Assembly (NCBI RefSeq): GCF_900230225.1
Contig: NZ_OCNH01000003.1
Span: forward strand, 806,001 to 870,000
Direction of reading: 5' to 3'
DNA from: Spirosoma fluviale
GTDB taxonomy: Bacteria; Bacteroidota; Bacteroidia; Cytophagales; Spirosomataceae
Length of the DNA stretch: 64,000 nt
A model generated the notes under the pieces. The model searched no databases and was not told where the DNA came from. It saw nothing but the letters and a program-made list of their open reading frames with translations. Numbering within the stretch: the stretch's first letter is position 1; each line of letters opens with the position of its first letter. The position numbers were made by a program, and so were the translations under genes. Positions 54,150 through 62,506 of this stretch are shown in pieces.

Positions 54150-56978
54150 ATGCGTTTTTTATCCAGCACACTCTTTCTTGCCCTGTTGCTAAGTCTGACG
54201 ACAGCGAGGGCACAAACGATTCCGTCGCCAAAAGAGCATTTTGGCTTCAACATCGGCGATAATTATCAGCTCGCTACCTACACGCAAACTGAGGCTTATT
54301 TCAAAAAGGTAGCCGCTGCATCGGACCGCGCCAAGCTCGTCGATATTGGGATGACCGAAGAAGGTCGCCACCAGTATATGCTGATCGTGTCGTCGCCGGA
54401 GAACCTCAAGAAGTTGAACCGCTATCAGGAAATCTCCCGGAAGCTGGCGCGGGCCGAGAACCTCACCGACCAGCAGGCCCATGCGCTGGCCGATGAAGGC
54501 AAGGCGATTGTCTGGATCGATGGCGGTATCCACGCCACCGAAACGGTGGGCACACACCAGCTCATCGAAACGATCTGGCAGCTGGTAAGCCGGAAAGACC
54601 CCGAAACAATGCGTATTCTGGATAAGGACGTTATTCTGCTCACCCACGCCAATCCCGATGGGCAGGAGCTGGTAACGAACTGGTACATGCGCGAAGCCAC
54701 CCCCGAAAAGCGTTCGCTGGATAACGTTCCCCGTTTGTATCAGAAATACATCGGGCACGACAACAACCGCGATTTCTTCATGCTAAACATGAAGGAAACC
54801 CAGAATATTGCCCGCCAGCTGTTCGTCGACTGGATTCCGCAGATCATGTACAACCACCACCAGCGCGGCCCGGCGGGTTCGGTACTGGCGGGTCCACCGT
54901 ACCGCGATCCGTTCAACTACGTGTTCGATCCCATGATGGTAACGGGTATCGACGCGCTGGGTGCCGCCATGATCAACCGGCTGAACTCGGAAAACAAACC
55001 GGGCTTCACCCGCCTGGGCGGCTCCGTTTTCTCGACCTGGTATAACGGCGGGCTGCGTACCACCACGCACTTCCATAACATGATCGGCCTGCTCACCGAA
55101 ATCATCGGCGGCCCAACGCCGGAAGACGTACCCCTGGTGCCCAAACGCCTAATCCCAAACGGAAACACGCCCTTCCCGGTCACTCCGCAAAAGTGGTACT
55201 TCAAGCAGTCAATCGACTATTCAATATCGTTGAACTATTCCGTACTCGACTATGCTGCCCGTCAGTCAGATCAGTTGTTGTACAATATCTACCGCATGGG
55301 TAAAAACTCCATCGAGCGGGGCAGCAGCGATTACTGGGCGCTCTCGCCGAAGCGGATCGACGCCATTGAAGAGGCTTACAATAAAGATCCCAAAAAGGTG
55401 GTTCCACCGTCCAGCGCGGCTCTGGCGCAGTACGGTATGATTCCGAGAGGAGGGGGGATGCCCATGAAGTATTATGATACCATCATGAAAGCGCCCGTTC
55501 TACGCGATCCTCGTGGGTATATCATTCCTAAGAATCAGCCGGATTTCGCTACGGCGGTTAAGTTCATCAACGCCCTGGTCCGCACCGGTATTCAGATTCA
55601 GGAGGCAACGGCCGATTTTACCGTAGCGGGCAAAAAGTACCCGGCGGGTTCCTACGTCGTGAAAACCGATCAGGCGTTTCGGCCGCACCTGCTGGATATG
55701 TTTGAGCCACAGGATCACCCCAACGATTTTCAGTATCCGGGTGGCCCGCCGGTTCGTCCCTACGATGCGGCTGGCTGGACATTGGCTTACCTGATGAATG
55801 TTAAATTCGACCGCATTCTGGATGGGTTCGATGGGCCTTTCAAGAAGTTGCCGTATGGCGAACTACAGTCGCCGGAAGGGGCTATTGCGGGGGCATCGGG
55901 TGCCGGTTATGTATTGAGTGCCAAATCGAACAACTCCTTCATTGCGGTCAATGACCTGCTGGCTTCGGGCGTTGAGGTGTATCGGCTTCCGAACGGCGTT
56001 GGCGAGAAATCCACCGCTGAGGCTGGTGCCTTTTACGTCCCCGCATCGGCAAAGGCCAAATCACTGCTCGACAAATCGGCGAAAGATCTTGGCATCCTGG
56101 TAACGGGTCTGGCAAAGCGCCCGGCCGGGTCGATGACCAAAGTGACCCCTATGCGTATTGCCCTTTGGGATACTTACGGTGGCTCGATGCCGTCGGGCTG
56201 GGTTCGCTGGATGATGGAGCAGTACCATTTCCCGATGAAAGTGGTCTATCCGAATGACATCGACGCCGGTGATTTAAAGAAGAAATACGATGTGATCGTT
56301 TTCGTTACCCGCGCCATTCCGCCCGTTGGCGGTAAGGAAGAAGATATTTTCAGCCTGATGGGTTCCGAAGCGAAAGTGGAAAATACCCCTGCCGAATTCC
56401 GTCCGTGGTTGGGTAAGATCACGGCGACCAAGTCGGTGCCTCAGTTGAAAGCCTTCCTGGAAGCGGGCGGAACAGTGGTAACGATTGGCAGCAGCACTAA
56501 TCTGGCGTATCACCTGGGCTTACCGGTAAAAAACGCCCTGACGGAAATGACGGCGAATGGTACCGAGCGGCCTCTGCCCGGAGAGAAATACTACATTCCC
56601 GGTAGTGTGTTGCGCGTGAATCTGGATTCGACTCAGCATGCTACCTGGGGCATGTCGAACCAGAGCGATGTGTATTTCGATGCCAGCCCGGTATTTAAAA
56701 TTGCGCCCGATGCCATTGCCAAAGGGCTGGTGAAACCACTGGCCTGGTTCGACAGCAGCAAGCCGCTCCGTAGTGGCTGGGCGTGGGGACAGTCGTATTT
56801 ACAGGGTGGCGTAGCGGCTTTCGAAGCACCCGTTGGTGCCGGTAAGCTGTACGCCTTTGGGCCTGAGATCACCTTCCGGGCGCAATCGCACGGCACGTTC
56901 AAACTCCTGTTCAATCAGCTGTATAGCACCGGGTCCGGCAACCCGTCGAGCGTGGCTCCGGTAGCTGGACAGGAATAA
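54150..56978 (+). CDS. Secreted M14-family zinc carboxypeptidase
   Basis: This 942-aa peptidase has a signal peptide (1-21, ending ARA). The M14 zinc motif is HxxE in 'IDGGIHATETVGTHQLIETI' (His ~128, Glu ~131), with the third ligand likely near residue 236 ('MYNHHQRGP'). After the peptidase domain comes a middle region containing 'GKKYPAGSYVVKTDQAFRPH'. A C-terminal GATase/flavodoxin-like domain (~670-790, 'RIALWDTYGGSMPSGWVRWM') follows, the usual layout of this long Bacteroidota M14 subfamily. It lies downstream of SusC/SusD, suggesting it trims peptides taken up or bound by them. Confidence 0.9.
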   Translation: MRFLSSTLFLALLLSLTTARAQTIPSPKEHFGFNIGDNYQLATYTQTEAYFKKVAAASDRAKLVDIGMTEEGRHQYMLIVSSPENLKKLNRYQEISRKLARAENLTDQQAHALADEGKAIVWIDGGIHATETVGTHQLIETIWQLVSRKDPETMRILDKDVILLTHANPDGQELVTNWYMREATPEKRSLDNVPRLYQKYIGHDNNRDFFMLNMKETQNIARQLFVDWIPQIMYNHHQRGPAGSVLAGPPYRDPFNYVFDPMMVTGIDALGAAMINRLNSENKPGFTRLGGSVFSTWYNGGLRTTTHFHNMIGLLTEIIGGPTPEDVPLVPKRLIPNGNTPFPVTPQKWYFKQSIDYSISLNYSVLDYAARQSDQLLYNIYRMGKNSIERGSSDYWALSPKRIDAIEEAYNKDPKKVVPPSSAALAQYGMIPRGGGMPMKYYDTIMKAPVLRDPRGYIIPKNQPDFATAVKFINALVRTGIQIQEATADFTVAGKKYPAGSYVVKTDQAFRPHLLDMFEPQDHPNDFQYPGGPPVRPYDAAGWTLAYLMNVKFDRILDGFDGPFKKLPYGELQSPEGAIAGASGAGYVLSAKSNNSFIAVNDLLASGVEVYRLPNGVGEKSTAEAGAFYVPASAKAKSLLDKSAKDLGILVTGLAKRPAGSMTKVTPMRIALWDTYGGSMPSGWVRWMMEQYHFPMKVVYPNDIDAGDLKKKYDVIVFVTRAIPPVGGKEEDIFSLMGSEAKVENTPAEFRPWLGKITATKSVPQLKAFLEAGGTVVTIGSSTNLAYHLGLPVKNALTEMTANGTERPLPGEKYYIPGSVLRVNLDSTQHATWGMSNQSDVYFDASPVFKIAPDAIAKGLVKPLAWFDSSKPLRSGWAWGQSYLQGGVAAFEAPVGAGKLYAFGPEITFRAQSHGTFKLLFNQLYSTGSGNPSSVAPVAGQE

Positions 56979-56997
56979 GGAATTCAGTACATTTACA

Positions 56998-57053
56998 GCC
57001 CGAATGGCTCTGTGTGGTATCGCGTTTACGCGCCCGCATAGAGCCATTCGGGC
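56998..57053 (+). terminator. Long hairpin after M14 peptidase gene
   Basis: Arms GCCCGAATGGCTCT (56998-57011) and its exact complement (57040-57053) pair over 14 bases, with extra pairing inside (CGCG/CGCG). A weak T-containing tail follows. It probably separates the peptidase from the cupin gene. Confidence 0.75.
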
Positions 57054-57073
57054 TTAACAACCTCTGCTACTTT

Positions 57074-57394
57074 ATGGAAATCGGTAATTTGTTTGCCTCC
57101 ATTCCCAGTTCATTACCCGAGGAAATGTTCGATGAAATCCTGACGGGCAATGGATTTAAGCTGGAACGTATTGTCTCGAAAGGGCATGCCTCCCCCGAAG
57201 GGTTCTGGTACGATCAGGAACAGCATGAATGGGTGCTGCTGGTGAAGGGAGCGGCCATGCTTCAGATCGACGGCATCGACCAACCCGTTGAACTGCTGCC
57301 GGGGATGCACATCAACATACCCGCTCACCTGAAGCACCGGGTAGCCTGGACGAAAGAAGACGAAGAGACGATCTGGCTGGCTGTTTTTTACTGA
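57074..57394 (+). CDS. Small cupin-domain protein
   Basis: This 106-aa single-domain cupin contains 'SPEGFWYDQEQHEWVLLVKG' and 'LLPGMHINIPAHLKHRV', the two conserved cupin motifs with possible metal ligands. The ATG at 57074 is chosen because the longer in-frame start at 57014 lies inside the upstream hairpin. The function is unknown; it probably binds a small molecule or metal. Confidence 0.87.
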   Translation: MEIGNLFASIPSSLPEEMFDEILTGNGFKLERIVSKGHASPEGFWYDQEQHEWVLLVKGAAMLQIDGIDQPVELLPGMHINIPAHLKHRVAWTKEDEETIWLAVFY

Positions 57395-57448
57395 AAATGG
57401 TGTAATTAAGACATTCGGGTACTTCCTGAGCAGACTAATTGTAAACCC

Positions 57449-58657
57449 ATGCTAACACAAACATCCAAAAAAGTACTTATTTCGGGCGCTAGCATTGCGG
57501 GCCCCACACTGGCCTACTGGCTGGCCCACTACGGCTTCAGCGTGACCATCGTGGAGCGGGCTCCGGCCTTGCGGCTGGGTGGTCAGAACATCGACGTCAA
57601 CGGCCCGGCCCAACTGGTAGCCCGTAAAATGGGCATCGAAGATGCCATCCGGGCCGCCAACACGGGAGAACTGGGCCTCCAGTTCATTGGGCAAAAGGGG
57701 CAGGTGGCGGCTGCATTCCCCAAAGAAAACTCCTTCAGTGGTACTCAGGAACTGGAGATCATTCGGGGCGATTTGGTGAGCATCCTCTACGAGCGCACCA
57801 AACAGCATGTAACCTACTGGTTTGGGGATTCGATCACATCCCTGGAGCAGCAGCCCGACCTGGTAAACGTTACCTTCGCCAGTGGAAAAACAGACGCCTT
57901 TCAATTGGTGATTGCCGCCGACGGGGTCCGCTCGCGAACCCGCCAACTGGTGTTTGGCGAGGAGCCTCGCTTCGAGTACTTGGGTCTTTATACGGCTTAC
58001 CTGACCATACCCCGCCTGCAAACTGATAACGACTGGTGGCGTTGGTACACCGCCGTTGACCGCCGAATTGTGATGCTACGACCCGATAAACAGGGCATGA
58101 TGCGGGCGTCGGTGGCGTTTATAGCCGATGAGCAGGCGTATGAAAAGCTTTCCGGGACTGAACAGAAACGGGTGCTCAAAGAGAAGCTGGCGGGGGCGGG
58201 TTGGGAAACCGAGCGGATCGTCAAGGCCCTGGATGAAGTGTCTGAGGTGTATTTTGACAAGGTGGGGCAGGTCAAAGCCCCCCGCTGGTTTGACGGAAGG
58301 GTCGGGATGATTGGTGATGCGGCCTATTGTCCCACCCCGTTGACGGGCAAAGGCACGACCCTGGCAATGGTGGGGGCTTACCTGCTGGCGGGTGAGCTGG
58401 CCAGTCACCCGGATCATCAGGCGGCTTTCGTAGCTTATGAGCAGCGCATGCGACCCTACGTGGAGGAGGTGCAGAAATTGCCGCCTGGCGTCCCCTGGCT
58501 TGTGTATCCTAAGACCGCGCTGGGCGTGTCCGTACTGAATACGTTAGCTGGTACCTTTGCCAGTCAGCCGATTCAGAGATTGGTGCGCCTGTTTAGTCCC
58601 GATAAATCTTCCCACGCGGATCAGGAAGACGGTATTGTTCTGCCCGATTATCGGTAA
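57449..58657 (+). CDS. FAD-dependent monooxygenase (PHBH-like)
   Basis: This 402-aa flavoprotein has an N-terminal FAD-binding motif (VLISGASIAGPTLAYWLAHY), a middle 'VIAADGVRSRTRQLVFGEEP' (DG motif) and a C-terminal 'VGMIGDAAYCPTPLTGKGTT' (GD motif). This is the three-motif pattern of p-hydroxybenzoate hydroxylase-like monooxygenases. The substrate is unknown. It is followed by a good terminator. Confidence 0.9.
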   Translation: MLTQTSKKVLISGASIAGPTLAYWLAHYGFSVTIVERAPALRLGGQNIDVNGPAQLVARKMGIEDAIRAANTGELGLQFIGQKGQVAAAFPKENSFSGTQELEIIRGDLVSILYERTKQHVTYWFGDSITSLEQQPDLVNVTFASGKTDAFQLVIAADGVRSRTRQLVFGEEPRFEYLGLYTAYLTIPRLQTDNDWWRWYTAVDRRIVMLRPDKQGMMRASVAFIADEQAYEKLSGTEQKRVLKEKLAGAGWETERIVKALDEVSEVYFDKVGQVKAPRWFDGRVGMIGDAAYCPTPLTGKGTTLAMVGAYLLAGELASHPDHQAAFVAYEQRMRPYVEEVQKLPPGVPWLVYPKTALGVSVLNTLAGTFASQPIQRLVRLFSPDKSSHADQEDGIVLPDYR

Positions 58658-58702
58658 TCGTTCGGGTGGGGCTCGGCGTCTAAGTAAGATAGTGCAGATA
58701 GT

Positions 58703-58733
58703 AAGGCTCGATTTGGCAGATCGAGCCTTTTTG
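58703..58733 (+). terminator. Terminator after FAD monooxygenase gene
   Basis: AAGGCTCGAT-TTGGCAG-ATCGAGCCTT, a 10-bp perfect stem followed by T residues, lies 45 nt after the stop and also faces the end of the converging stress-protein gene. Confidence 0.85.
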
Positions 58734-58769
58734 ATGAGTTGCCTGTTTAGTCTGGCGCATCGTCCGGGA

Positions 58770-59651
58770 TCAGCGGGTATAGTTACTGTTAGATAACTCA
58801 TCCAACAGCAGATGGGGCAGATCGTCGCTGCCATCGTCATACAACGTCAATAAGGGTACGGCCGGTGTATAGGCCTGCAAACGGCTGGTACTGATGCTAT
58901 GCCCTGCGGATAAACTGGCCAGTTCGGTGCGTCGGGGTATCGTTATCAATAAATCGACCTGGTGGTCAACCAGGTACGCATCGATTCCTTCTTTGGCACT
59001 GTCGGCCGATAAGCGAGCGATGGTTGGTCTGATAGGATCCAAAAAATGCCGGATATGCGCTTCCTGCTCAGGTGGGATAACATCTTTATCGGGTGTATCG
59101 ATTGTCAGCAACTCAAGCGATGCATTTTTTAAGGTCATCAGTTCCTTGAGCGGCTCCAGCAAGCTGGCATTTTTCAGATTAGCAAAATCAATCGCCAACA
59201 CGAACCGACATGCCGAAGTTTCGGTCAGGTCGTCGGCAGGAACGATTAATATATTGGCTTTAAGCCGGTGAACCAGCGCAATGGCATTGTTGCCAAATAG
59301 CTCATTGATGCCATTCGTCTGAGGGCCAATAACGACATAGTCATAATCCTCAGTGGCAACGGCCCGTTCGACAGCATCGAGTGGATGCCCTGACTGAGCC
59401 GATGCGCGGAAGGTGTGCCGGTCGGTGGTTGCCTGCTGATGTAATTGGTCTACGATAACCTGCAGCTGGTCGGTGGTGGCCTGCTCAGCGGATTTGTTGT
59501 TGTGTTTAAGTCCGTAAAAGCCATCGTCTTCAGGCGGAAAGACGCTTAGCAGGTGAAAGTCAACCACGGTATCCTTAAAAAAAGAACGGGCAAACGTAAA
59601 CGCCTGACGTGAGGCTTCGGAAAAGTCGGTAAGGATAAGAATCTTTATCAT
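58770..59651 (-). CDS. Tandem universal stress protein
   Basis: This 293-aa protein has two UspA-like halves. The first shows 'MIKILILTDFSEASRQAFTF' and 'DYVVIGPQTNGINELFGNNA', ending 'ALVHRLKANILIVPAD'. The second starts near 'CRFVLAIDFANLKNASLLEP'. Each half has the Rossmann-like strand pattern; the ATP-binding glycine motif is degenerate. It is the last gene in a minus-strand group headed by the OmpR/kinase pair and is separated from the SDR remnant by 30 nt. Confidence 0.85.
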   Translation of the reverse strand: MIKILILTDFSEASRQAFTFARSFFKDTVVDFHLLSVFPPEDDGFYGLKHNNKSAEQATTDQLQVIVDQLHQQATTDRHTFRASAQSGHPLDAVERAVATEDYDYVVIGPQTNGINELFGNNAIALVHRLKANILIVPADDLTETSACRFVLAIDFANLKNASLLEPLKELMTLKNASLELLTIDTPDKDVIPPEQEAHIRHFLDPIRPTIARLSADSAKEGIDAYLVDHQVDLLITIPRRTELASLSAGHSISTSRLQAYTPAVPLLTLYDDGSDDLPHLLLDELSNSNYTR

Positions 59652-59681
59652 GGTAGTTGAGTAGTTTGTGTAATAGATTGA

Positions 59682-59867
59682 TTACCGGGCCAGATAGCCT
59701 CCATCCACCGGCTATCAACTGATCGGCCACTTGCTCGCCCAGGGGCCGGTCCACATCCGAAACCATCACGTTGGCCCCTGCTGCCCATACAGCAGGGCAA
59801 TCGCTTTTCCAATTCCTGAAGCCGGGCCGGTTACCAGTGCGGTTTTACCCTGTAAGTCCTTGTTCAT
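59682..59867 (-). pseudogene. Decayed SDR dehydrogenase remnant
   Basis: The N-terminal part of a short-chain dehydrogenase starts at the ATG at 59867 (MNKDLQGKTALVTGPASGIG) and runs to a frameshift near 59772. If one G is restored, the frame continues as 'GANVMVSDVDRPLGEQVADQ'. The next 190 or so codons of a normal ~250-aa SDR are missing. The last residues, in a third frame, read 'PVDGGYLAR' followed by a stop at 59682, the typical SDR C-terminus. The gene has therefore lost its catalytic Tyr-Lys core and is inactive. Confidence 0.75.
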
Positions 59868-59922
59868 CTTAATCGTTGAGTAGTTCGCTATGTAAGCGTT
59901 GGTGTTTCCAATCAACGGCAAC

Positions 59923-60312
59923 CTACAGTTGATTTCTGGAGAAGTGTGCCCGCACGAAGGCATGTTGCTGGTTATCGGTCATTTTATCCGACGGCATGAT
60001 CTCGAACTTGATCCCGGCGTAGGCATGATCAGCTTTTAACAGGTTGAAGAGTTCCACTTTTGCATTCGTAGGGCCAAAAAGAACCACTTCGTTATACTCC
60101 TTGATAATGGTGCCTAGTTTTTTGTAATACCCTGCTTCGTTGTGCTGCTCCTTATTATGCATTTCGTTTTCGCTTCCGCCAGACGCATCGGCTTTTGGAT
60201 CGTGGTTGAAAGCTGATTCAATGGGTTTTATGTCAATAGGATCGCTGGTGAATTCCATTAGATTGGCCGTTGAATGATCCATCCAAATGCCTAGTTTTTT
60301 TTCTGTTTTCAT
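59923..60312 (-). CDS. Small conserved protein of unknown function
   Basis: This 129-aa soluble protein starts 'MKTEKKLGIWMDHSTANLME' and later has 'YYKKLGTIIKEYNEVVLFGP' and 'FEIMPSDKMTDNQQHAFVRA'. The pattern resembles eRF1/Dom34-like or host-attachment-type bacterial proteins, but the match is too weak to name. It lies downstream of the OmpR/kinase pair behind its own -7 box and a tandem 11-bp repeat, so it is probably a target of that system. Confidence 0.7.
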   Translation of the reverse strand: MKTEKKLGIWMDHSTANLMEFTSDPIDIKPIESAFNHDPKADASGGSENEMHNKEQHNEAGYYKKLGTIIKEYNEVVLFGPTNAKVELFNLLKADHAYAGIKFEIMPSDKMTDNQQHAFVRAHFSRNQL

Positions 60313-60339
60313 AGTTGTTCGGTATTAGTGTTACCGCGC

Positions 60340-60347
60340 CAAATGTA
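60340..60347 (-). promoter_or_regulatory. -7 box TACATTTG for small conserved gene
   Basis: This minus-strand match to TAnnTTTG lies 27 bp before the start codon. No -33 element is present; the place is taken by a tandem repeat, suggesting activator dependence. Confidence 0.5.
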
Positions 60348-60358
60348 GTGTCCCCAAC

Positions 60359-60380
60359 ATGAAGGAAGCATGAAGGAAGC
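60359..60380 (-). promoter_or_regulatory. Tandem 11-bp direct repeat, likely OmpR-type site
   Basis: GCTTCCTTCAT occurs twice without a gap on the minus strand. It is followed by exactly 11 bases and then the -7 box. OmpR/PhoB-type regulators bind direct repeats spaced by 11 bp next to weak promoters. It lies just after the kinase stop codon and before the small conserved gene. Confidence 0.55.
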
Positions 60381-60382
60381 CA

Positions 60383-61714
60383 TTATCGACCTTCCATAAA
60401 CGTCAGGATAATGCACGTCCCCTGGTTGGGGATAGCTTCCACCCCAATCATGATCGAATGAAATCCGGCAATCGTGCGCACCAGCCGAAGTCCGATACCA
60501 TTGTGCTGCTCGGAGCCGGTGCCCTCCGTTGTTGCCTCCTTCAGGCGTCCGTGCTGCGTGAGGGTAGCGATCTGCTCCGGCTTCATGCCAGGGCCCGTAT
60601 CCCGAATGCGCAAGGTGGGATGCAGCCGGTCCGGCCCTCGGCCGATAACCACCTGACCGCCGGGAGGGGTGTAGCGAACCGCATTGCCAACCAGATTCAG
60701 CAACAGGGTATACACCAGCATTTGGTTGGCGGGTGCCAGTAGTATATCCTCGTCGACGGCCATTGTCACGACAAGATCCTTCAGGGCTATATGGTCATCC
60801 AGATTGGTCAGTACTTCCTGTAGTACCGCCCGAATGGACACCGTATCATTTTTAAGGTACTGGTGGTTTTCAATGCGGGCCAGGCGCAGCAGTTTCTGCA
60901 CGAGTTTGCTGAGTCGACCGAGGGTTTGCTGGGATTCGACCAGCCCGGCGGCCACGTGGGGCGGGGTTTGTTCGTCGGCAATGAGATTGTCGAGCCGACT
61001 GCGTACTACCGCAATCGGGGTTAACAGTTCATGCGAGGCCTGGGAGGCAAACGCTTTTTCGCGCGTGAAGGTGGCGTTGAGCTGGCGCATCAGGTCGTTG
61101 ATATGCCCGTCGAGCTGGCTCAGTTCGAGTGTCGAGGTGGCGAGGGGCGAAAAATCAAACTGTTCGGGGTCCTGAATAACGCGCAGTTTTCGGGTGATGA
61201 TCCATCGTAGCGGCCGCAGCAGAAAACGGATATAGCCAAGGTCAACCAGGAATATCAATAACAAAATGCCCCCCAGAATACCCACAACCAGCCGACTGAA
61301 CGACTGGCTGAGTTCCTGAACCGCCGGGAGACGTTTACCAACTTCCAGTAGGTATTGATGGCCATTTACCTGAATCGGGCGGCTCAGCACGCGGTAGCCC
61401 GTTCGTTCACTCCCGGTTTGTGGACGGTCAACGGCCGGGCGTAGCGGTTTTTGGGTAGGCCTGGTATACGGCCTGATAAGAATATATTCGTCGAGCAGCG
61501 ACCGGGAGGGGCTTTCTTCCCCAGGGGTTCTCAGCGACTCGATACCCGTTTTATTTATCTGGTCCAGCGTACGCTGTTGCAGCGCCCGTAAACCATCTGC
61601 CGTGTATTGGTCGTTTAATGTATGGATGAGTAGCGGCAAAATCAGCCATAAAGCACCGATCAGGACAAGGCGCCAACAGGTGTTATAGAGGGCTAGTTTT
61701 ACAGACAGGGTCAT
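60383..61714 (-). CDS. Membrane sensor histidine kinase (QseC/EnvZ-like)
   Basis: This 443-aa kinase has two membrane helices (~15-35 and ~155-180, LVVGILGGILLLIFLVDLGY) around a periplasmic sensor of ~120 residues. The HisKA motif is 'ASQASHELLTPIAVVRSRLD' and the ATPase domain has 'LLNLVGNAVRYT', 'DTGPGM' and 'NGIGLRLVRTIAGFH'. The ATG at 61714 overlaps the regulator stop (ATGA), so the pair is co-translated. The signal is unknown. Confidence 0.92.
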   Translation of the reverse strand: MTLSVKLALYNTCWRLVLIGALWLILPLLIHTLNDQYTADGLRALQQRTLDQINKTGIESLRTPGEESPSRSLLDEYILIRPYTRPTQKPLRPAVDRPQTGSERTGYRVLSRPIQVNGHQYLLEVGKRLPAVQELSQSFSRLVVGILGGILLLIFLVDLGYIRFLLRPLRWIITRKLRVIQDPEQFDFSPLATSTLELSQLDGHINDLMRQLNATFTREKAFASQASHELLTPIAVVRSRLDNLIADEQTPPHVAAGLVESQQTLGRLSKLVQKLLRLARIENHQYLKNDTVSIRAVLQEVLTNLDDHIALKDLVVTMAVDEDILLAPANQMLVYTLLLNLVGNAVRYTPPGGQVVIGRGPDRLHPTLRIRDTGPGMKPEQIATLTQHGRLKEATTEGTGSEQHNGIGLRLVRTIAGFHSIMIGVEAIPNQGTCIILTFMEGR

Positions 61715-62397
61715 TCGGCAGCAGGGAGGTTGGCCCGGTAACCGATGCCCCGTACCGTTTCCAGCCACTCGGTGGGGGCAAAAACGATCAGTTTTTTGCG
61801 CAGGTTTTTCAGGTGTACGTCAATGTAATTCGAGTTCGAATCGTCGTCGGCCAGGTGTCCCCAGATGTGTTCGGCCAGTTGAAATCGGGTCAGCACACGG
61901 TTACGATACAGCAGCAGGTAATACAGTAGGTCGAACTCGCGCCGGGTCAGTTCAACTTCCGGCTGACCAAAGTGCAGGTGGCGGCCCAGGGGGTCCAGGA
62001 CAAAGCCCAAAAAAGCAATGGCTGGCTCACTCAGCCCATGTCTCCGACGATTGATGGCCAGCATTCGGGAGTGCAGTTCCAACAACGAGAAAGGTTTTGT
62101 CATGAAATCATCCGCCCCCAGGTTGAGCCCTTTCAATGTATTAGCTAACTCGCCACTAGCCGTCAGAATCAGAAACGAGGTATTGTGCAGGGTAGCAACC
62201 GCTTCCCGCAGTAGATCAAAGCCGTCGTAGTCTGGTAAGCCCAGGTCAATGAGCAGGAAGTCATAGTCATTCACGGCCATGGCTTCTGAAGCTTGTTTGC
62301 CGGTCAGGGCAATATCGCAGACAAAGCTCTGTTTTCGCAGAAACAGGGCCATGTCGTCGGCCAGAGTCGGCTCGTCTTCAATAATAAGTACATTCAT
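61711..62397 (-). CDS. OmpR/PhoB-family response regulator
   Basis: This 228-aa regulator has an N-terminal receiver ('MNVLIIEDEPTLADDMALFL', phospho-acceptor in 'FLLIDLGLPDYDGFDLL', Lys in 'DFMTKPFSLLELHSRM'). A C-terminal winged helix follows ('VELTRREFDLLYYLLLYRNR' to 'NYIDVHLKNLRKKL' and 'VRGIGYRAN'). It heads an operon with its kinase. The tandem repeat at 60359-60380 is a candidate binding site. Confidence 0.93.
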   Translation of the reverse strand: MNVLIIEDEPTLADDMALFLRKQSFVCDIALTGKQASEAMAVNDYDFLLIDLGLPDYDGFDLLREAVATLHNTSFLILTASGELANTLKGLNLGADDFMTKPFSLLELHSRMLAINRRRHGLSEPAIAFLGFVLDPLGRHLHFGQPEVELTRREFDLLYYLLLYRNRVLTRFQLAEHIWGHLADDDSNSNYIDVHLKNLRKKLIVFAPTEWLETVRGIGYRANLPAAE

Positions 62398-62506
62398 CGT
62401 TGAGTTTGTTTTCCGGTATCAGGAGCAGCGTACAGTCATAAACCTGCGGGCCGGGGAAACGCTTTATATTACGTCATTGCCGACCAATTTAGAGCTGCCT
62501 ATGCCT

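Noticed and set aside
57014..57073. Upstream start for the cupin gene
   Set aside because: The start would fall inside a 14-bp-stem hairpin and the added residues look unconserved.
59575..59963. Two separate small minus-strand genes
   Set aside because: They are frames of one broken SDR gene plus unrelated flanks; described as a pseudogene instead.
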